This document shows, piece after piece, positions 1 through 5,840 of a stretch of DNA of 6,006 nt. The translations under genes were made by a program, and so were the position numbers. Position 1 is the stretch's first letter. Each line of letters starts with the position of its first letter. Location of the stretch: contig CAZLDQ010000288.1 of the NCBI GenBank assembly GCA_964558295.1, forward strand, positions 1 through 6,006, in the 5' to 3' direction. Source of the DNA: JBDKTH01 sp964558295 (GTDB taxonomy: Bacteria > Planctomycetota > Planctomycetia > Pirellulales > Thermoguttaceae). The notes below the pieces were generated by a model. That model saw only the letters and a program-made list of their open reading frames with translations, made no database searches and was not told the origin of the DNA.

Positions 1-124
1 TCAGGTTGGGAGAGGACTTGCACCTCCAAACCGTCAAACATGCTCGGCATACACAGAAAGGCCCCAGGCAACTCCTGCCGCCCGGGGCCTTTTCTTGGTC
101 TGCTACCTGAAACGCAAGCAACGA
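1..124. other. Left-edge non-coding stretch
   Basis: No open frame here looks like a real protein in either direction. The only clear structure is the terminator hairpin at 57-93. Bases 4-32 can fold weakly back on themselves (GGTT against AACC, then GG against CC). Read on the minus strand, bases 1-28 resemble a tRNA T-arm, but no matching 5' acceptor arm exists (see rejected items). The minus-strand gene ending at 125 reads into this stretch, and anything to the left of the window on the plus strand would read toward the same hairpin. Confidence 0.6.
57..93. terminator. Bidirectional intrinsic terminator
   Basis: A perfect 9-bp stem pairs AAAGGCCCC (57-65) with GGGGCCTTT (84-92). Inside the loop a second short stem, GGCA (67-70) with TGCC (76-79), closes on five bases. 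On the plus strand the stem runs into TTTTCTT, a good U-tract. On the minus strand the stem ends in TTT followed by CTGTGT, a weaker tail. The hairpin starts 31 nt past the stop of the minus-strand DUF1559 gene, so it most likely ends that transcript and may also insulate it from a plus-strand gene to the left of the window. Confidence 0.8.
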
Positions 125-1168
125 TTAGAGCTCGCCCGGATCGAAGGCGGTCGACAAGCCGGCAGCCTTTTTGCTGTCGGGCGTCATCAGATGAACGTAG
201 ACAGTCCAATCGATGTTTTCCCGCATGAATTCCTGGTGACCGTCGCAGAACGAAACCACCACACCCGCACCGTGACGGGACGAAGGCCGGGCAAATGTAT
301 GACTCGGTCCGGTGCTGTCAAGACACTCATTGATACCGACCGGCTCGCCTGTAGTGCTCGTACACGCGGTCGCTTTGTTCGGGGACCAGATGAAACCGAC
401 GTCAGCCTCACTGATCCATCGGCGAGCCCCCGCGCTGCTTGCACCGTTCACAGTTGGCACCCAAGTAATACCTTGCACATTTTCCGAAATCAGCAGCGTG
501 TAAGTGCTACCGTCGTGCTGACTGAGGTAGTCCTGCGACACGTTAACGTAGTCAGACGGCGCACGTTGGGCACGATGGTCGTGGAAGACGCCGTCCTCCG
601 CGCTCTCTTTGTCCGGCAATGTAAACGAACCATCCCTTTGCCCACAGTTCGCCACGTACGCCAGCGGTGTTGATCCAGCCGCCATATTTTCCGGCGGATC
701 ACTGGGGCAGACGAAGAGCCGCATCATCACTCGAGCGTGAGCTGTTGGCTCGGCAGCATAGGCAACCGGTTCCGACCAGTCTTTCCAAAGATCCATTCGT
801 TCCAGATAAGGGAAAAGCGTCACTGGCCACGCGACATCATTGGCTTTCAGTGCGACGCTGTAGTCGCTCCAGTCACCAGATGGATTCTGATCGATCGGAA
901 TCTCAACCGAAGTACCGTCAAGCGGCGTCTTGTTCGTGGCATGCCTTTTTCCCAAATACTCTACATACCCTGGGAACGCCCGGCGGGCGGACTCATAGTT
1001 GAGCGTTGCGAGACTAATGTTCTTCTGGTTGTTCATGCAGGTTGCACGGCGGCCGGCTTCACGGGCCGACTGCACGGCGGGCAACAGCAAGGCCATGAGC
1101 ATACTGATGATGGTGATGACCACCAGCAATTCGACAAGTGTAAACCCTCTACGTCCCCGGCGTTTCAT
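125..1168 (-). CDS. DUF1559 prepilin-like protein (H-X9-DG), paralogue A
   Basis: This encodes a 347-aa member of the planctomycete DUF1559 family, whose cellular function is not known to me. The N-terminus is a type IV prepilin signal: a basic leader (MKRRGRRG) with cleavage expected after Gly8, mature Phe9 and the conserved +5 Glu13, then a hydrophobic helix to about residue 32. Further family signs are C44-x-NN (44-47), FPGY (65-68), CPSD (154-157), an NCGQ-DG stretch and, near the C-terminus, His299 followed after nine residues by Asp309-Gly310. It should be processed by prepilin peptidase and anchored at the cell envelope. I chose the ATG at 1168 rather than the in-frame ATG at 1204 because AAGGAG lies 7 nt upstream and because it gives the usual short leader. 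The gene stands alone on its strand, ends before a strong terminator and diverges from a paralogue at 1729. I see no clear promoter in its upstream region. Confidence 0.93.
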   Translation of the reverse strand: MKRRGRRGFTLVELLVVITIISMLMALLLPAVQSAREAGRRATCMNNQKNISLATLNYESARRAFPGYVEYLGKRHATNKTPLDGTSVEIPIDQNPSGDWSDYSVALKANDVAWPVTLFPYLERMDLWKDWSEPVAYAAEPTAHARVMMRLFVCPSDPPENMAAGSTPLAYVANCGQRDGSFTLPDKESAEDGVFHDHRAQRAPSDYVNVSQDYLSQHDGSTYTLLISENVQGITWVPTVNGASSAGARRWISEADVGFIWSPNKATACTSTTGEPVGINECLDSTGPSHTFARPSSRHGAGVVVSFCDGHQEFMRENIDWTVYVHLMTPDSKKAAGLSTAFDPGEL

Positions 1169-1175
1169 CGGAGTT

Positions 1176-1181
1176 CTCCTT
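1176..1181 (-). promoter_or_regulatory. Ribosome binding site that fixes the start at 1168
   Basis: On the minus strand AAGGAG occupies 1181 to 1176 and is followed by a 7-nt spacer before the ATG at 1168. This near-consensus site favours the inner ATG over the one 36 nt further upstream, which would also lengthen the leader beyond the family norm. Confidence 0.8.
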
Positions 1182-1306
1182 CGTCCCAGACCTGGACACG
1201 ACATGCAGACCTTGCCCTGCCCTTATTCTCGCAGAACGGGACAAAAATATCCAGCGTTTTCGTTGCGATTCTTGGCTTTTTCACGCCATGGATACACCCT
1301 GGTCAC

Positions 1307-1329
1307 CCACCCCACAAAATGTAGGGTGG
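1307..1329. repeat. Imperfect hairpin
   Basis: CCACCC (1307-1312) pairs with GGGTGG (1324-1329). After one mismatch, ACA (1314-1316) pairs with TGT (1320-1322) around an AAA loop. No T-run follows on either strand, so a terminator role is not supported. Its right arm is also the left copy of the 11-bp inverted repeat at 1320-1330. Confidence 0.5.
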
Positions 1330-1589
1330 TCTAAGCAGGCCAACCCGAGACGATCGGATCCACCGACAAACCCCGCCCACACGCCCAACTCTGCCCGGCC
1401 ACACGCCGAGCGAGTCCTACCAGCCGCTTCAACCGTCCGCCGCGCCCCGGTTCTCCAAGACGGCAGACGCTCAAGGAAGCAGCAGAAGCCGATCCGGGTG
1501 GGCCCCGCTTGGTTTGTAGCCCGCGCCGACCGTTCTCCCTTGGCCACGGTTTTCGCCGTTCAACCGTTCCACGGACACACCACCCTACA
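1320..1589. repeat. 270-bp segment bracketed by 11-bp inverted repeats
   Basis: TGTAGGGTGGT at 1320-1330 is repeated exactly in inverted orientation as ACCACCCTACA at 1579-1589. The sequence just inside the ends differs apart from scattered matches. If the repeat core is taken as GGGTGGT, each end is flanked by a TA dinucleotide, which would fit a small TA-targeting miniature element. TA is self-complementary, however, so this is weak evidence. There is no transposase and no longer target duplication. From memory, GTAGGGTGG-type dispersed repeats occur in many bacterial genomes. The segment may be such an element, a decayed one, or chance. Confidence 0.35.
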
Positions 1590-1593
1590 GGGT
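1579..1593. repeat. Right inverted-repeat copy with local dyad
   Basis: Besides forming the right copy of the 11-bp inverted repeat, this site contains a local dyad: ACCCT (1582-1586) and AGGGT (1589-1593) separated by two bases. A two-base loop is too tight for a normal RNA hairpin, so if it matters it would act at the DNA level. The left copy at 1320-1330 also sits within a local dyad (1307-1329), so both ends are locally palindromic. Confidence 0.35.
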
Positions 1594-1711
1594 TACTTGC
1601 CCAGGGGATCGCGTGTCATGGGGATTTTGCGGAAATGGCTGGAGTTTTTATCAACTTTCTGGAACAATAGAGGCGATAGGGCCCGCGTGCTGGCAAGGAG
1701 CACCGCGCAAG

Positions 1712-1719
1712 AAGGGAGA
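1712..1719 (+). promoter_or_regulatory. Ribosome binding site for the gene at 1729
   Basis: AAGGGAGA lies about 9 nt before the ATG at 1729, suitable spacing. Another ATG at 1721 is too close to this site and opens only a three-codon frame (Met-Ala-Lys-stop). Its TGA overlaps the real ATG in an ATGA arrangement. Confidence 0.65.
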
Positions 1720-1728
1720 GATGGCCAA

Positions 1729-2658
1729 ATGACCCGTCGAAATCGCAACGGCTTTACCCTGGTGGAATTGCTCGTGGTGATCGTGATCATTACCATGCTC
1801 GTCGGATTGCTGATCCCGGCGATCGGCAGTTCACGAGAGCGTGCTCGTCAAGCGCAGTGCACGAACAACCAGCATGAGATCGGCTTGGCGGTGATCCAAT
1901 ATGAGACGGCCAAGAAGCAGTTTCCGGGATATGTCAACAAATTCGGCACAACGCCGAGTAGCAACACGGATACGCGGATGCCGTTGAGCTGGACGACCGT
2001 GATCCTGCCTTATCTGGGGAATGAGACTCTCTGGCGTGATTGTCGAGGACTGAAAACCTCAGATAGCAGTCCGCAGATTCGGATTCCACAGTACGTCTGC
2101 CCGAGCAGTTCGAGGACAGACAATACGGCTCTGACCTATGCGGCCAACTGCGGCCAGCAAGACGGGCCTTCTGGGAGCGGCAATTGGGACCCGGCCCAAG
2201 CGTGGGATACGGCAGCTAATGGTGTGTTCCACAACCGCTATGCGACTGACAAGCCGGCGGTCAGTTCGTCTTCGTTGCGTGATGGGGCTTCCAACACGAT
2301 TCTGTTCACCGAGAATCTACAAGGGCGCAATTGGTTTGCCAATTCCGATATCTCAACGAAACAAAAGCTTCGGGAAAATGAACCTTCTCTAGGAATCGTC
2401 TGGTGGTCTAGCCCTACGGGCTCAAATTACGAGATCAACAGCAACAAAGACGATCCGGTGCCGGCCTCTGGAGACTACAACTACGCTCGTCCGTCCAGTA
2501 ATCACGTCGGCGGTGTCGTCGTGACGATGTGTGATGGCCATCAGCGGTTTCTTAGTGAGCGGATCTCTTACGCGACCTACCAGCACCTGATGACCCCGAA
2601 TAGCGCCGACGCTGAGCTCTCCCCTGCGCCCAACGATCCCGAATTGCTAATCGAATAG
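1729..2658 (+). CDS. DUF1559 prepilin-like protein (H-X9-DG), paralogue B
   Basis: This encodes a 309-aa DUF1559 family protein of unknown specific role, expected to be processed by prepilin peptidase and held at the envelope. The leader MTRRNRNG ends at Gly8, followed by mature Phe9, +5 Glu13 and a hydrophobic helix to about residue 32. It aligns with paralogue A without gaps over residues 1-69 (43 of 69 identical by my count), sharing C44-x-NN and FPGY. Later it shares CPSS (124-127), an ANCGQ-DG stretch, GVFH, and His259 with Asp269-Gly270 nine residues on. It is 38 residues shorter than paralogue A, mostly from a shorter region between residues 70 and 124. The ATG at 1729 is chosen over upstream in-frame ATGs because of the Shine-Dalgarno sequence and because upstream starts would put up to 147 unrelated residues before the leader. 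I see no clear terminator after the stop. A spot count at 2341-2400 gives only 24 G+C of 60, lower than in the wecB gene. Confidence 0.93.
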   Translation: MTRRNRNGFTLVELLVVIVIITMLVGLLIPAIGSSRERARQAQCTNNQHEIGLAVIQYETAKKQFPGYVNKFGTTPSSNTDTRMPLSWTTVILPYLGNETLWRDCRGLKTSDSSPQIRIPQYVCPSSSRTDNTALTYAANCGQQDGPSGSGNWDPAQAWDTAANGVFHNRYATDKPAVSSSSLRDGASNTILFTENLQGRNWFANSDISTKQKLRENEPSLGIVWWSSPTGSNYEINSNKDDPVPASGDYNYARPSSNHVGGVVVTMCDGHQRFLSERISYATYQHLMTPNSADAELSPAPNDPELLIE

Positions 2659-2721
2659 TCCATTCGGCTTCCGCTCGATCGCCAAACCAGCGGCTTTAAC
2701 CGTCGCCGTTCCAACCGCTCT

Positions 2722-2749
2722 TTGTCCGTCCACGGGTTTCCGGTATTCT
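2722..2749 (+). promoter_or_regulatory. Candidate sigma70-type promoter for wecB
   Basis: TTGTCC (2722-2727) and TATTCT (2744-2749) are separated by 16 nt, each matching four of six consensus bases. Transcription would begin near 2756, leaving a leader of roughly 78 nt before the GTG start. The site lies in the only gap between the second DUF1559 gene and wecB, where no intrinsic terminator is visible, so read-through from upstream is also possible. Confidence 0.4.
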
Positions 2750-2819
2750 TAGAAGATGTGAGGCATTTGGGGGCGGCGTGCCAGCCAACGACAATATGTG
2801 CCGACTCGACCAGGCGGCC

Positions 2820-2825
2820 AAGGAG
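2820..2825 (+). promoter_or_regulatory. Ribosome binding site that fixes the wecB start
   Basis: AAGGAG is followed by an 8-nt spacer before GTG at 2834. This decides the start against the in-frame GTG at 2798, which has no Shine-Dalgarno sequence and would add 12 residues not typical of the family. Confidence 0.75.
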
Positions 2826-2833
2826 CGAACGGA

Positions 2834-3964
2834 GTGCGGAAATTGCGTCCCTTGCTGGTGTTCGGCACGCGGCCTGAAGCGATCAAGATGGCCCCGGTCG
2901 TCGCCGAATGCCGGCGGCACCGTCACGAGATCGAGCCGATCGTTTGCCTGACCGGACAGCATCGCGAGATGCTCGCCCAGGTGACCGACTATTTTGAGAT
3001 CCAGGCCGACGAGCAGTTGGACCTGATGCAGCCCGACCAGACGTTAGCCGGATTGACCGCCCGATGCCTCGAAGGGCTCGACGCGGTGTTGGCCCGGCGT
3101 AAGCCCGACTGCGTCGTGGCCCAGGGGGATACGACCACCGTGCTCGCTAGTGCACTGGCCGCCTTTTATCGGCGGATTCCGTTGGTCCACGTCGAAGCCG
3201 GCTTGCGCACGGGGAACCTGGAGGCCCCCTGGCCCGAAGAATTCAACCGGCGTGTGGCCGACCTGACGACCGCCTTGCACTGTGCCCCCACGCAGCGTGC
3301 GGCCGACGCCCTGGCGGCCGAGGGCGTCAATCCCAAGACGATCCATGTGACGGGCAATACGGGAATCGATGCCCTGCTGGCAACCGTCAAGCGGCAACAG
3401 GAAAACGGTTCGCCCTGGCCGGAGAAATACGCCCGGCTCGGCGACCGGCCGATGGTGCTGGTGACCGGCCATCGGCGCGAGCATTTTGGAGAGCCATTTG
3501 CCAATATTTGCCGCGCAATTGCTCGGTTGGCCCACGACTTTCCCACGTGCCAGTTCGTTTATCCGGTGCACCTAAACCCGAATGTCCAAGGGCCGGTCCG
3601 CGCGGCACTGGCCGGACACGAGAACGTCCACCTGCTCGCGCCGGCCGCCTATCCGGAGTTCGTTTGGCTGATGAACCGCTCGACGGTGATTCTGACCGAC
3701 TCCGGCGGCGTGCAAGAAGAAGCCCCGTCGCTCGGCAAGCCGGTGCTGGTGATGCGCGAGACGACCGAACGCCCGGAGGCTGTTCACCTGGGCGCGGCCC
3801 AGTTGGTGGGCACCTCGGTCGAGACGATCACCGCCGGCGTGGCCACCTTGTTGACCGACCCGGCCGCTTATGCCGCCTGCCAATTACCCCCGAATCAAAA
3901 CCCCTACGGCGACGGCCACGCCGCGGAGCGGATCGTCCGGCTGATGCTTGAGCAGGGTTGGTAG
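2834..3964 (+). CDS. wecB: UDP-N-acetylglucosamine 2-epimerase (non-hydrolysing)
   Basis: This cytoplasmic enzyme interconverts UDP-GlcNAc and UDP-ManNAc, supplying ManNAc-derived sugars for surface polysaccharide. From the GTG at 2834 the product has 376 aa, the same length as E. coli WecB, and resembles it throughout. Visible motifs are FGTRPEAIK (10-18), TGQHREML (40-47), QGDTTT (97-102), HVEAGLRTG (119-127), PWPEE (132-136), TGHRRE (210-215), PVHLNPNV, LTDSGGVQEEAPSLGKPV and a TTERPEA stretch. Asp99, Glu121, Glu135 and His212 correspond to the catalytic residues Asp95, Glu117, Glu131 and His213 of E. coli. One small oddity is TGNTGID, where the family usually has TGNTVID. No wecC-like dehydrogenase or glycosyltransferase lies nearby, so the glycan it serves cannot be read from context. 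A spot count at 3181-3240 gives 42 G+C of 60. A hydrolysing (NeuC-like) activity is possible but less likely given the WecB-like length and motifs. Confidence 0.95.
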   Translation: MRKLRPLLVFGTRPEAIKMAPVVAECRRHRHEIEPIVCLTGQHREMLAQVTDYFEIQADEQLDLMQPDQTLAGLTARCLEGLDAVLARRKPDCVVAQGDTTTVLASALAAFYRRIPLVHVEAGLRTGNLEAPWPEEFNRRVADLTTALHCAPTQRAADALAAEGVNPKTIHVTGNTGIDALLATVKRQQENGSPWPEKYARLGDRPMVLVTGHRREHFGEPFANICRAIARLAHDFPTCQFVYPVHLNPNVQGPVRAALAGHENVHLLAPAAYPEFVWLMNRSTVILTDSGGVQEEAPSLGKPVLVMRETTERPEAVHLGAAQLVGTSVETITAGVATLLTDPAAYAACQLPPNQNPYGDGHAAERIVRLMLEQGW

Positions 3965-3970
3965 ATGGGG

Positions 3971-3998
3971 GATTTCAGATTTGGGATTTGGGATCTGG
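3971..3998. repeat. Four-copy 7-bp tandem repeat
   Basis: Four consecutive heptamers read GATTTCA, GATTTGG, GATTTGG and GATCTGG, starting 7 nt after the wecB stop. The complementary strand reads as repeated CCAAATC. This is a simple A/T-rich tract in an otherwise G+C-rich region, with no visible function. Similar CCAAATC-type tracts recur in some bacterial intergenic regions from memory, but I cannot confirm that here. Confidence 0.7.
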
Positions 3999-4020
3999 TG
4001 ATGTCGGAATGGAGAGCCAG

Positions 4021-4092
4021 TTGGCCGTGATTGCGTAGCGGCGGAGCTTGTGCCTCACGTCGTGCAGCGGGAACCGAGCGACCAACGGCCAA
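4021..4092. repeat. Inverted repeat with 8-bp arms in the convergent gap
   Basis: TTGGCCGT (4021-4028) pairs perfectly with ACGGCCAA (4085-4092) around a 56-nt loop that is G+C-rich. It sits between the convergent ends of wecB and the gspJ-like gene, where a two-way terminator would be expected. No T-run follows either arm and the loop is long, so it is not a typical intrinsic terminator. It may instead be a dispersed repeat unit or a structured 3' end. Confidence 0.4.
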
Positions 4093-4112
4093 AGTCGGTT
4101 TCGCCGCGGCAT

Positions 4113-5699
4113 TTATTTCGGCAAAAAGTCCTGCACGACGGTCACTTCGCGGATCTGGCGGCTGGCCGGCTCGAAGACCCGAATCCGCACCTGAATCCCC
4201 CGCAACGGCACGGCATACGGCGGCGGAGCTTCTTGTTCGCCTGCGTCGTCAACCACGCCGTCGCCGTTGTTGTCGAAACCGTCTGTACCTTCGTCGGTCA
4301 AGCTGTCGCCGTCGGTGCTGATGCCAGCCACATCGAAGGCGTCGGTATTGACGCCATCGCATTCGTAATGGGTGGACCAAGTGTCGTAGACGGCCGAGCG
4401 ATAACTGTCTGCGTTTGGCGAGGAGCTGACAATCGGCTCCATCCCGCGAACACGTGAGCTAGGATTGCCAGCCCAGCCAAAGGAAGAACCACCAAGATAC
4501 TGGGTAATACGATCGTTCGCGGGTATGGTTCCCGCCACATCGGGATCCTTGATGCGACACAAGTAGTTAAGATCCACGTAGGCACCGTAACTTGCGATTT
4601 TCACAGTCCCGGAGTTGTTGGTATTCAGACAGTCTCGCAGCATTGTCACGTACCCAGGATCTTCGGGCAGAAGCGTGTAGGACTGCCCACCAGCTGGCGT
4701 GACCAACAAGACAATTGCCGTTGGATCCCACGCCTTCACGTCGAAGCCGATCACGTTGGTGAGGATCACGTCTTCACCGATCCGGTCGCCCAAATAGTTG
4801 GTCAAAGCGCCTGTGTCTCTGTCCTGGCCTGATGCGGGATGGGGATTGAGCCAAGCATCAAAGAGTCCGACGGTGCCGAGAGTCGCAGTCGGTAGAGCCG
4901 CTCCGGCGACCCAATTGGCGAACGAACACTCTGCCAGAGTCGGCAACCCCAGATTAGCCCAGTTGGAACGAACGATGTTCGATCCGGAATACGCGAAGTG
5001 TGCGTGGTAGGGGGTGTGATTCGCAATCCGATGGGCAAACCGGTTCTCCGGCTTGGTCAGGTCGCTGAGCGAATTGGCGGCCAAGGCGCCGCCGGCGTGG
5101 CTGTTACGGACAGAGATATCGTTAGTGCGAAAGAATCCAAGCTCAGGAGAAGTCAGGGTGGCGTTGGGCAAGACCAAGAGCACCCGACGGTAGAGTGTGC
5201 GTCCGCGCAGGAACCAGGCGACTTCGGCATCTTGCGACTCGACCGCATTGCCGGCCAATCGCCCAACAAAGGGGGTCGAGCGAGATCGGGTGGTGAACAT
5301 CAGGATGTCGTCGATATCACCAACCGTCGAGTCGGGCTCATTCGGAACCAAATCTGTATTAAACGCCACCGACTCAATCGACTTCGCCGGCCCGATGGGC
5401 CCTTCGGTGTATTCAAAATAGCCTTCGCCTGCGGCCGGGTTGCGGGGAGGAGGAGACGACATGGTTACGGTAACGCCTTCCAGATCGCGCTGCAAGGTCA
5501 TCTGGGCGGCGCGGAGTTGATCGGCCATCTCCAGGGCAGCCCGGGAGTTGGCAATCCCCTCGCTGACCGAGCCGAAGATCTGCACTACGGCCATCAGGAG
5601 CATCAACGTCAGGGCCGTCGAGACGAGAATTTCGATCAGTGTATAGGCCGACCGCCGCCGAAGCTGCCAGCGGGCTAGACCACGAACGGGCCGCATCAT
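4113..5699 (-). CDS. GspJ-like type II secretion pseudopilin with long insertion
   Basis: This 528-aa protein has a prepilin-type N-terminus and resembles GspJ/PulJ minor pseudopilins, which cap the type II secretion pseudopilus. The leader is long (18 residues) and ends RRRSA, with cleavage expected before Tyr19. +5 Glu23 and a hydrophobic helix (about 20-42) follow, then an amphipathic stretch (QLRAAQMTLQRDLE, 61-74) typical of GspJ. A later segment with EVAWFLRGRTLYRR also fits that family. Classical GspJ is near 200 aa, so more than half is extra. A C-terminal acidic insert holds a calcium-loop-like DNNGDGVVD (476-484) before a conserved-looking closing segment (PLRGIQVRIRVFEP). The ATG at 5699 has AGGAGG 6 nt upstream; ATG at 5696 is an equal alternative. 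The in-frame ATG at 5780 is rejected because it overlaps the TATAAT box. No other secretion genes are visible in the window, so the GspJ role is by resemblance only. Confidence 0.82.
   Translation of the reverse strand: MMRPVRGLARWQLRRRSAYTLIEILVSTALTLMLLMAVVQIFGSVSEGIANSRAALEMADQLRAAQMTLQRDLEGVTVTMSSPPPRNPAAGEGYFEYTEGPIGPAKSIESVAFNTDLVPNEPDSTVGDIDDILMFTTRSRSTPFVGRLAGNAVESQDAEVAWFLRGRTLYRRVLLVLPNATLTSPELGFFRTNDISVRNSHAGGALAANSLSDLTKPENRFAHRIANHTPYHAHFAYSGSNIVRSNWANLGLPTLAECSFANWVAGAALPTATLGTVGLFDAWLNPHPASGQDRDTGALTNYLGDRIGEDVILTNVIGFDVKAWDPTAIVLLVTPAGGQSYTLLPEDPGYVTMLRDCLNTNNSGTVKIASYGAYVDLNYLCRIKDPDVAGTIPANDRITQYLGGSSFGWAGNPSSRVRGMEPIVSSSPNADSYRSAVYDTWSTHYECDGVNTDAFDVAGISTDGDSLTDEGTDGFDNNGDGVVDDAGEQEAPPPYAVPLRGIQVRIRVFEPASRQIREVTVVQDFLPK
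4248..4274 (-). other. Calcium-loop-like DxNxDGxxD motif in the pseudopilin
   Basis: Codons 476-484 of the gspJ-like gene encode DNNGDGVVD, which fits the DxNxDGxxD pattern of EF-hand and dockerin loops. It lies in a longer acidic stretch (about residues 460-490) with further Asp and Glu residues. Only one complete loop is seen, so a dockerin domain, which needs two, is not supported. Calcium binding is known in other pseudopilins, so a structural calcium site is a reasonable inference. Confidence 0.5.
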
Positions 5700-5705
5700 G
5701 AGATA

Positions 5706-5711
5706 CCTCCT
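5706..5711 (-). promoter_or_regulatory. Ribosome binding site of the gspJ-like gene
   Basis: AGGAGG reads from 5711 to 5706 on the minus strand, 6 nt before ATG at 5699 and 9 nt before the adjacent ATG at 5696. Both spacings are workable, so the protein may start at either of two consecutive methionines. Confidence 0.8.
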
Positions 5712-5778
5712 GTCGGCATGAGATCCACGTAATACCGCTTGCCCTACGGTGACTGGCCCGATCCGTTTTCCCCGGGGC

Positions 5779-5784
5779 ATTATA
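5779..5784 (-). promoter_or_regulatory. Perfect -10 box (TATAAT), proximal promoter candidate
   Basis: The minus strand reads TATAAT from 5784 to 5779. A start near 5772 would give a leader of about 73 nt. The -35 position is poor (TTTCGG at 17-nt spacing, two of six consensus bases) and there is no extended -10 TG, so use would need an activator or a different sigma factor. Confidence 0.4.
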
Positions 5785-5840
5785 GCTTGATAGGAGAAGG
5801 CCCGAAAGGAACGGCCGAATAGTACCCCCTCTTTATTTCT

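Larger units (their letters stand above)
1169..1728. other. Divergent intergenic region between two DUF1559 genes
   Basis: These 560 nt separate the two head-to-head paralogues and must hold both promoters. An open frame runs through 1288-1728 in the frame of the second gene, but its translation is proline- and arginine-rich with no prepilin or other recognisable feature, so I treat it as non-coding. On the plus strand TTGCGG (1627-1632) with TATCAA (1649-1654) at 16-nt spacing is a weak promoter candidate for the second gene. I find no convincing promoter for the minus-strand gene. The main structure is the inverted-repeat-bracketed segment 1320-1589, listed separately. Confidence 0.6.

Noticed and set aside
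1..28. tRNA 3' end on the minus strand: a T-arm-like GGAGG-TGCAAGT-CCTCT followed by CCCAACC.
   Set aside because: No GGTTGGG acceptor arm, D-arm or anticodon arm occurs at the required distance upstream, and the loop has G where the conserved T of the T-loop should be. At most it is a decayed fragment or chance.
95..1334. Long plus-strand frames opposite the first DUF1559 gene (95-673, 737-1324, 999-1334).
   Set aside because: They lie antisense to a gene with clear family motifs, have no recognisable domains or Shine-Dalgarno sequences, and are best explained as shadows of its codon bias.
1288..1728. N-terminal extension of the second DUF1559 protein by 147 residues.
   Set aside because: The frame is open but the translation is low-complexity and arginine/proline-rich. 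A prepilin leader must be near the N-terminus, and a good Shine-Dalgarno sequence precedes 1729.
2796..2950. Cysteine-rich frame from ATG at 2796 with a C-x2-C-x2-C-x-C pattern.
   Set aside because: It overlaps the start of wecB in another frame, has no Shine-Dalgarno sequence, and most of it is translation of the wecB sequence out of frame.
3044..3883. Minus-strand frames inside wecB, such as 3044-3571 and 3572-3883.
   Set aside because: They are antisense to a highly conserved enzyme gene and have no features of their own.
5700..5780. Start of the gspJ-like protein at 5780.
   Set aside because: It would put 27 extra residues before an already long leader and its ATG overlaps a TATAAT promoter box, while AGGAGG supports 5699 or 5696.
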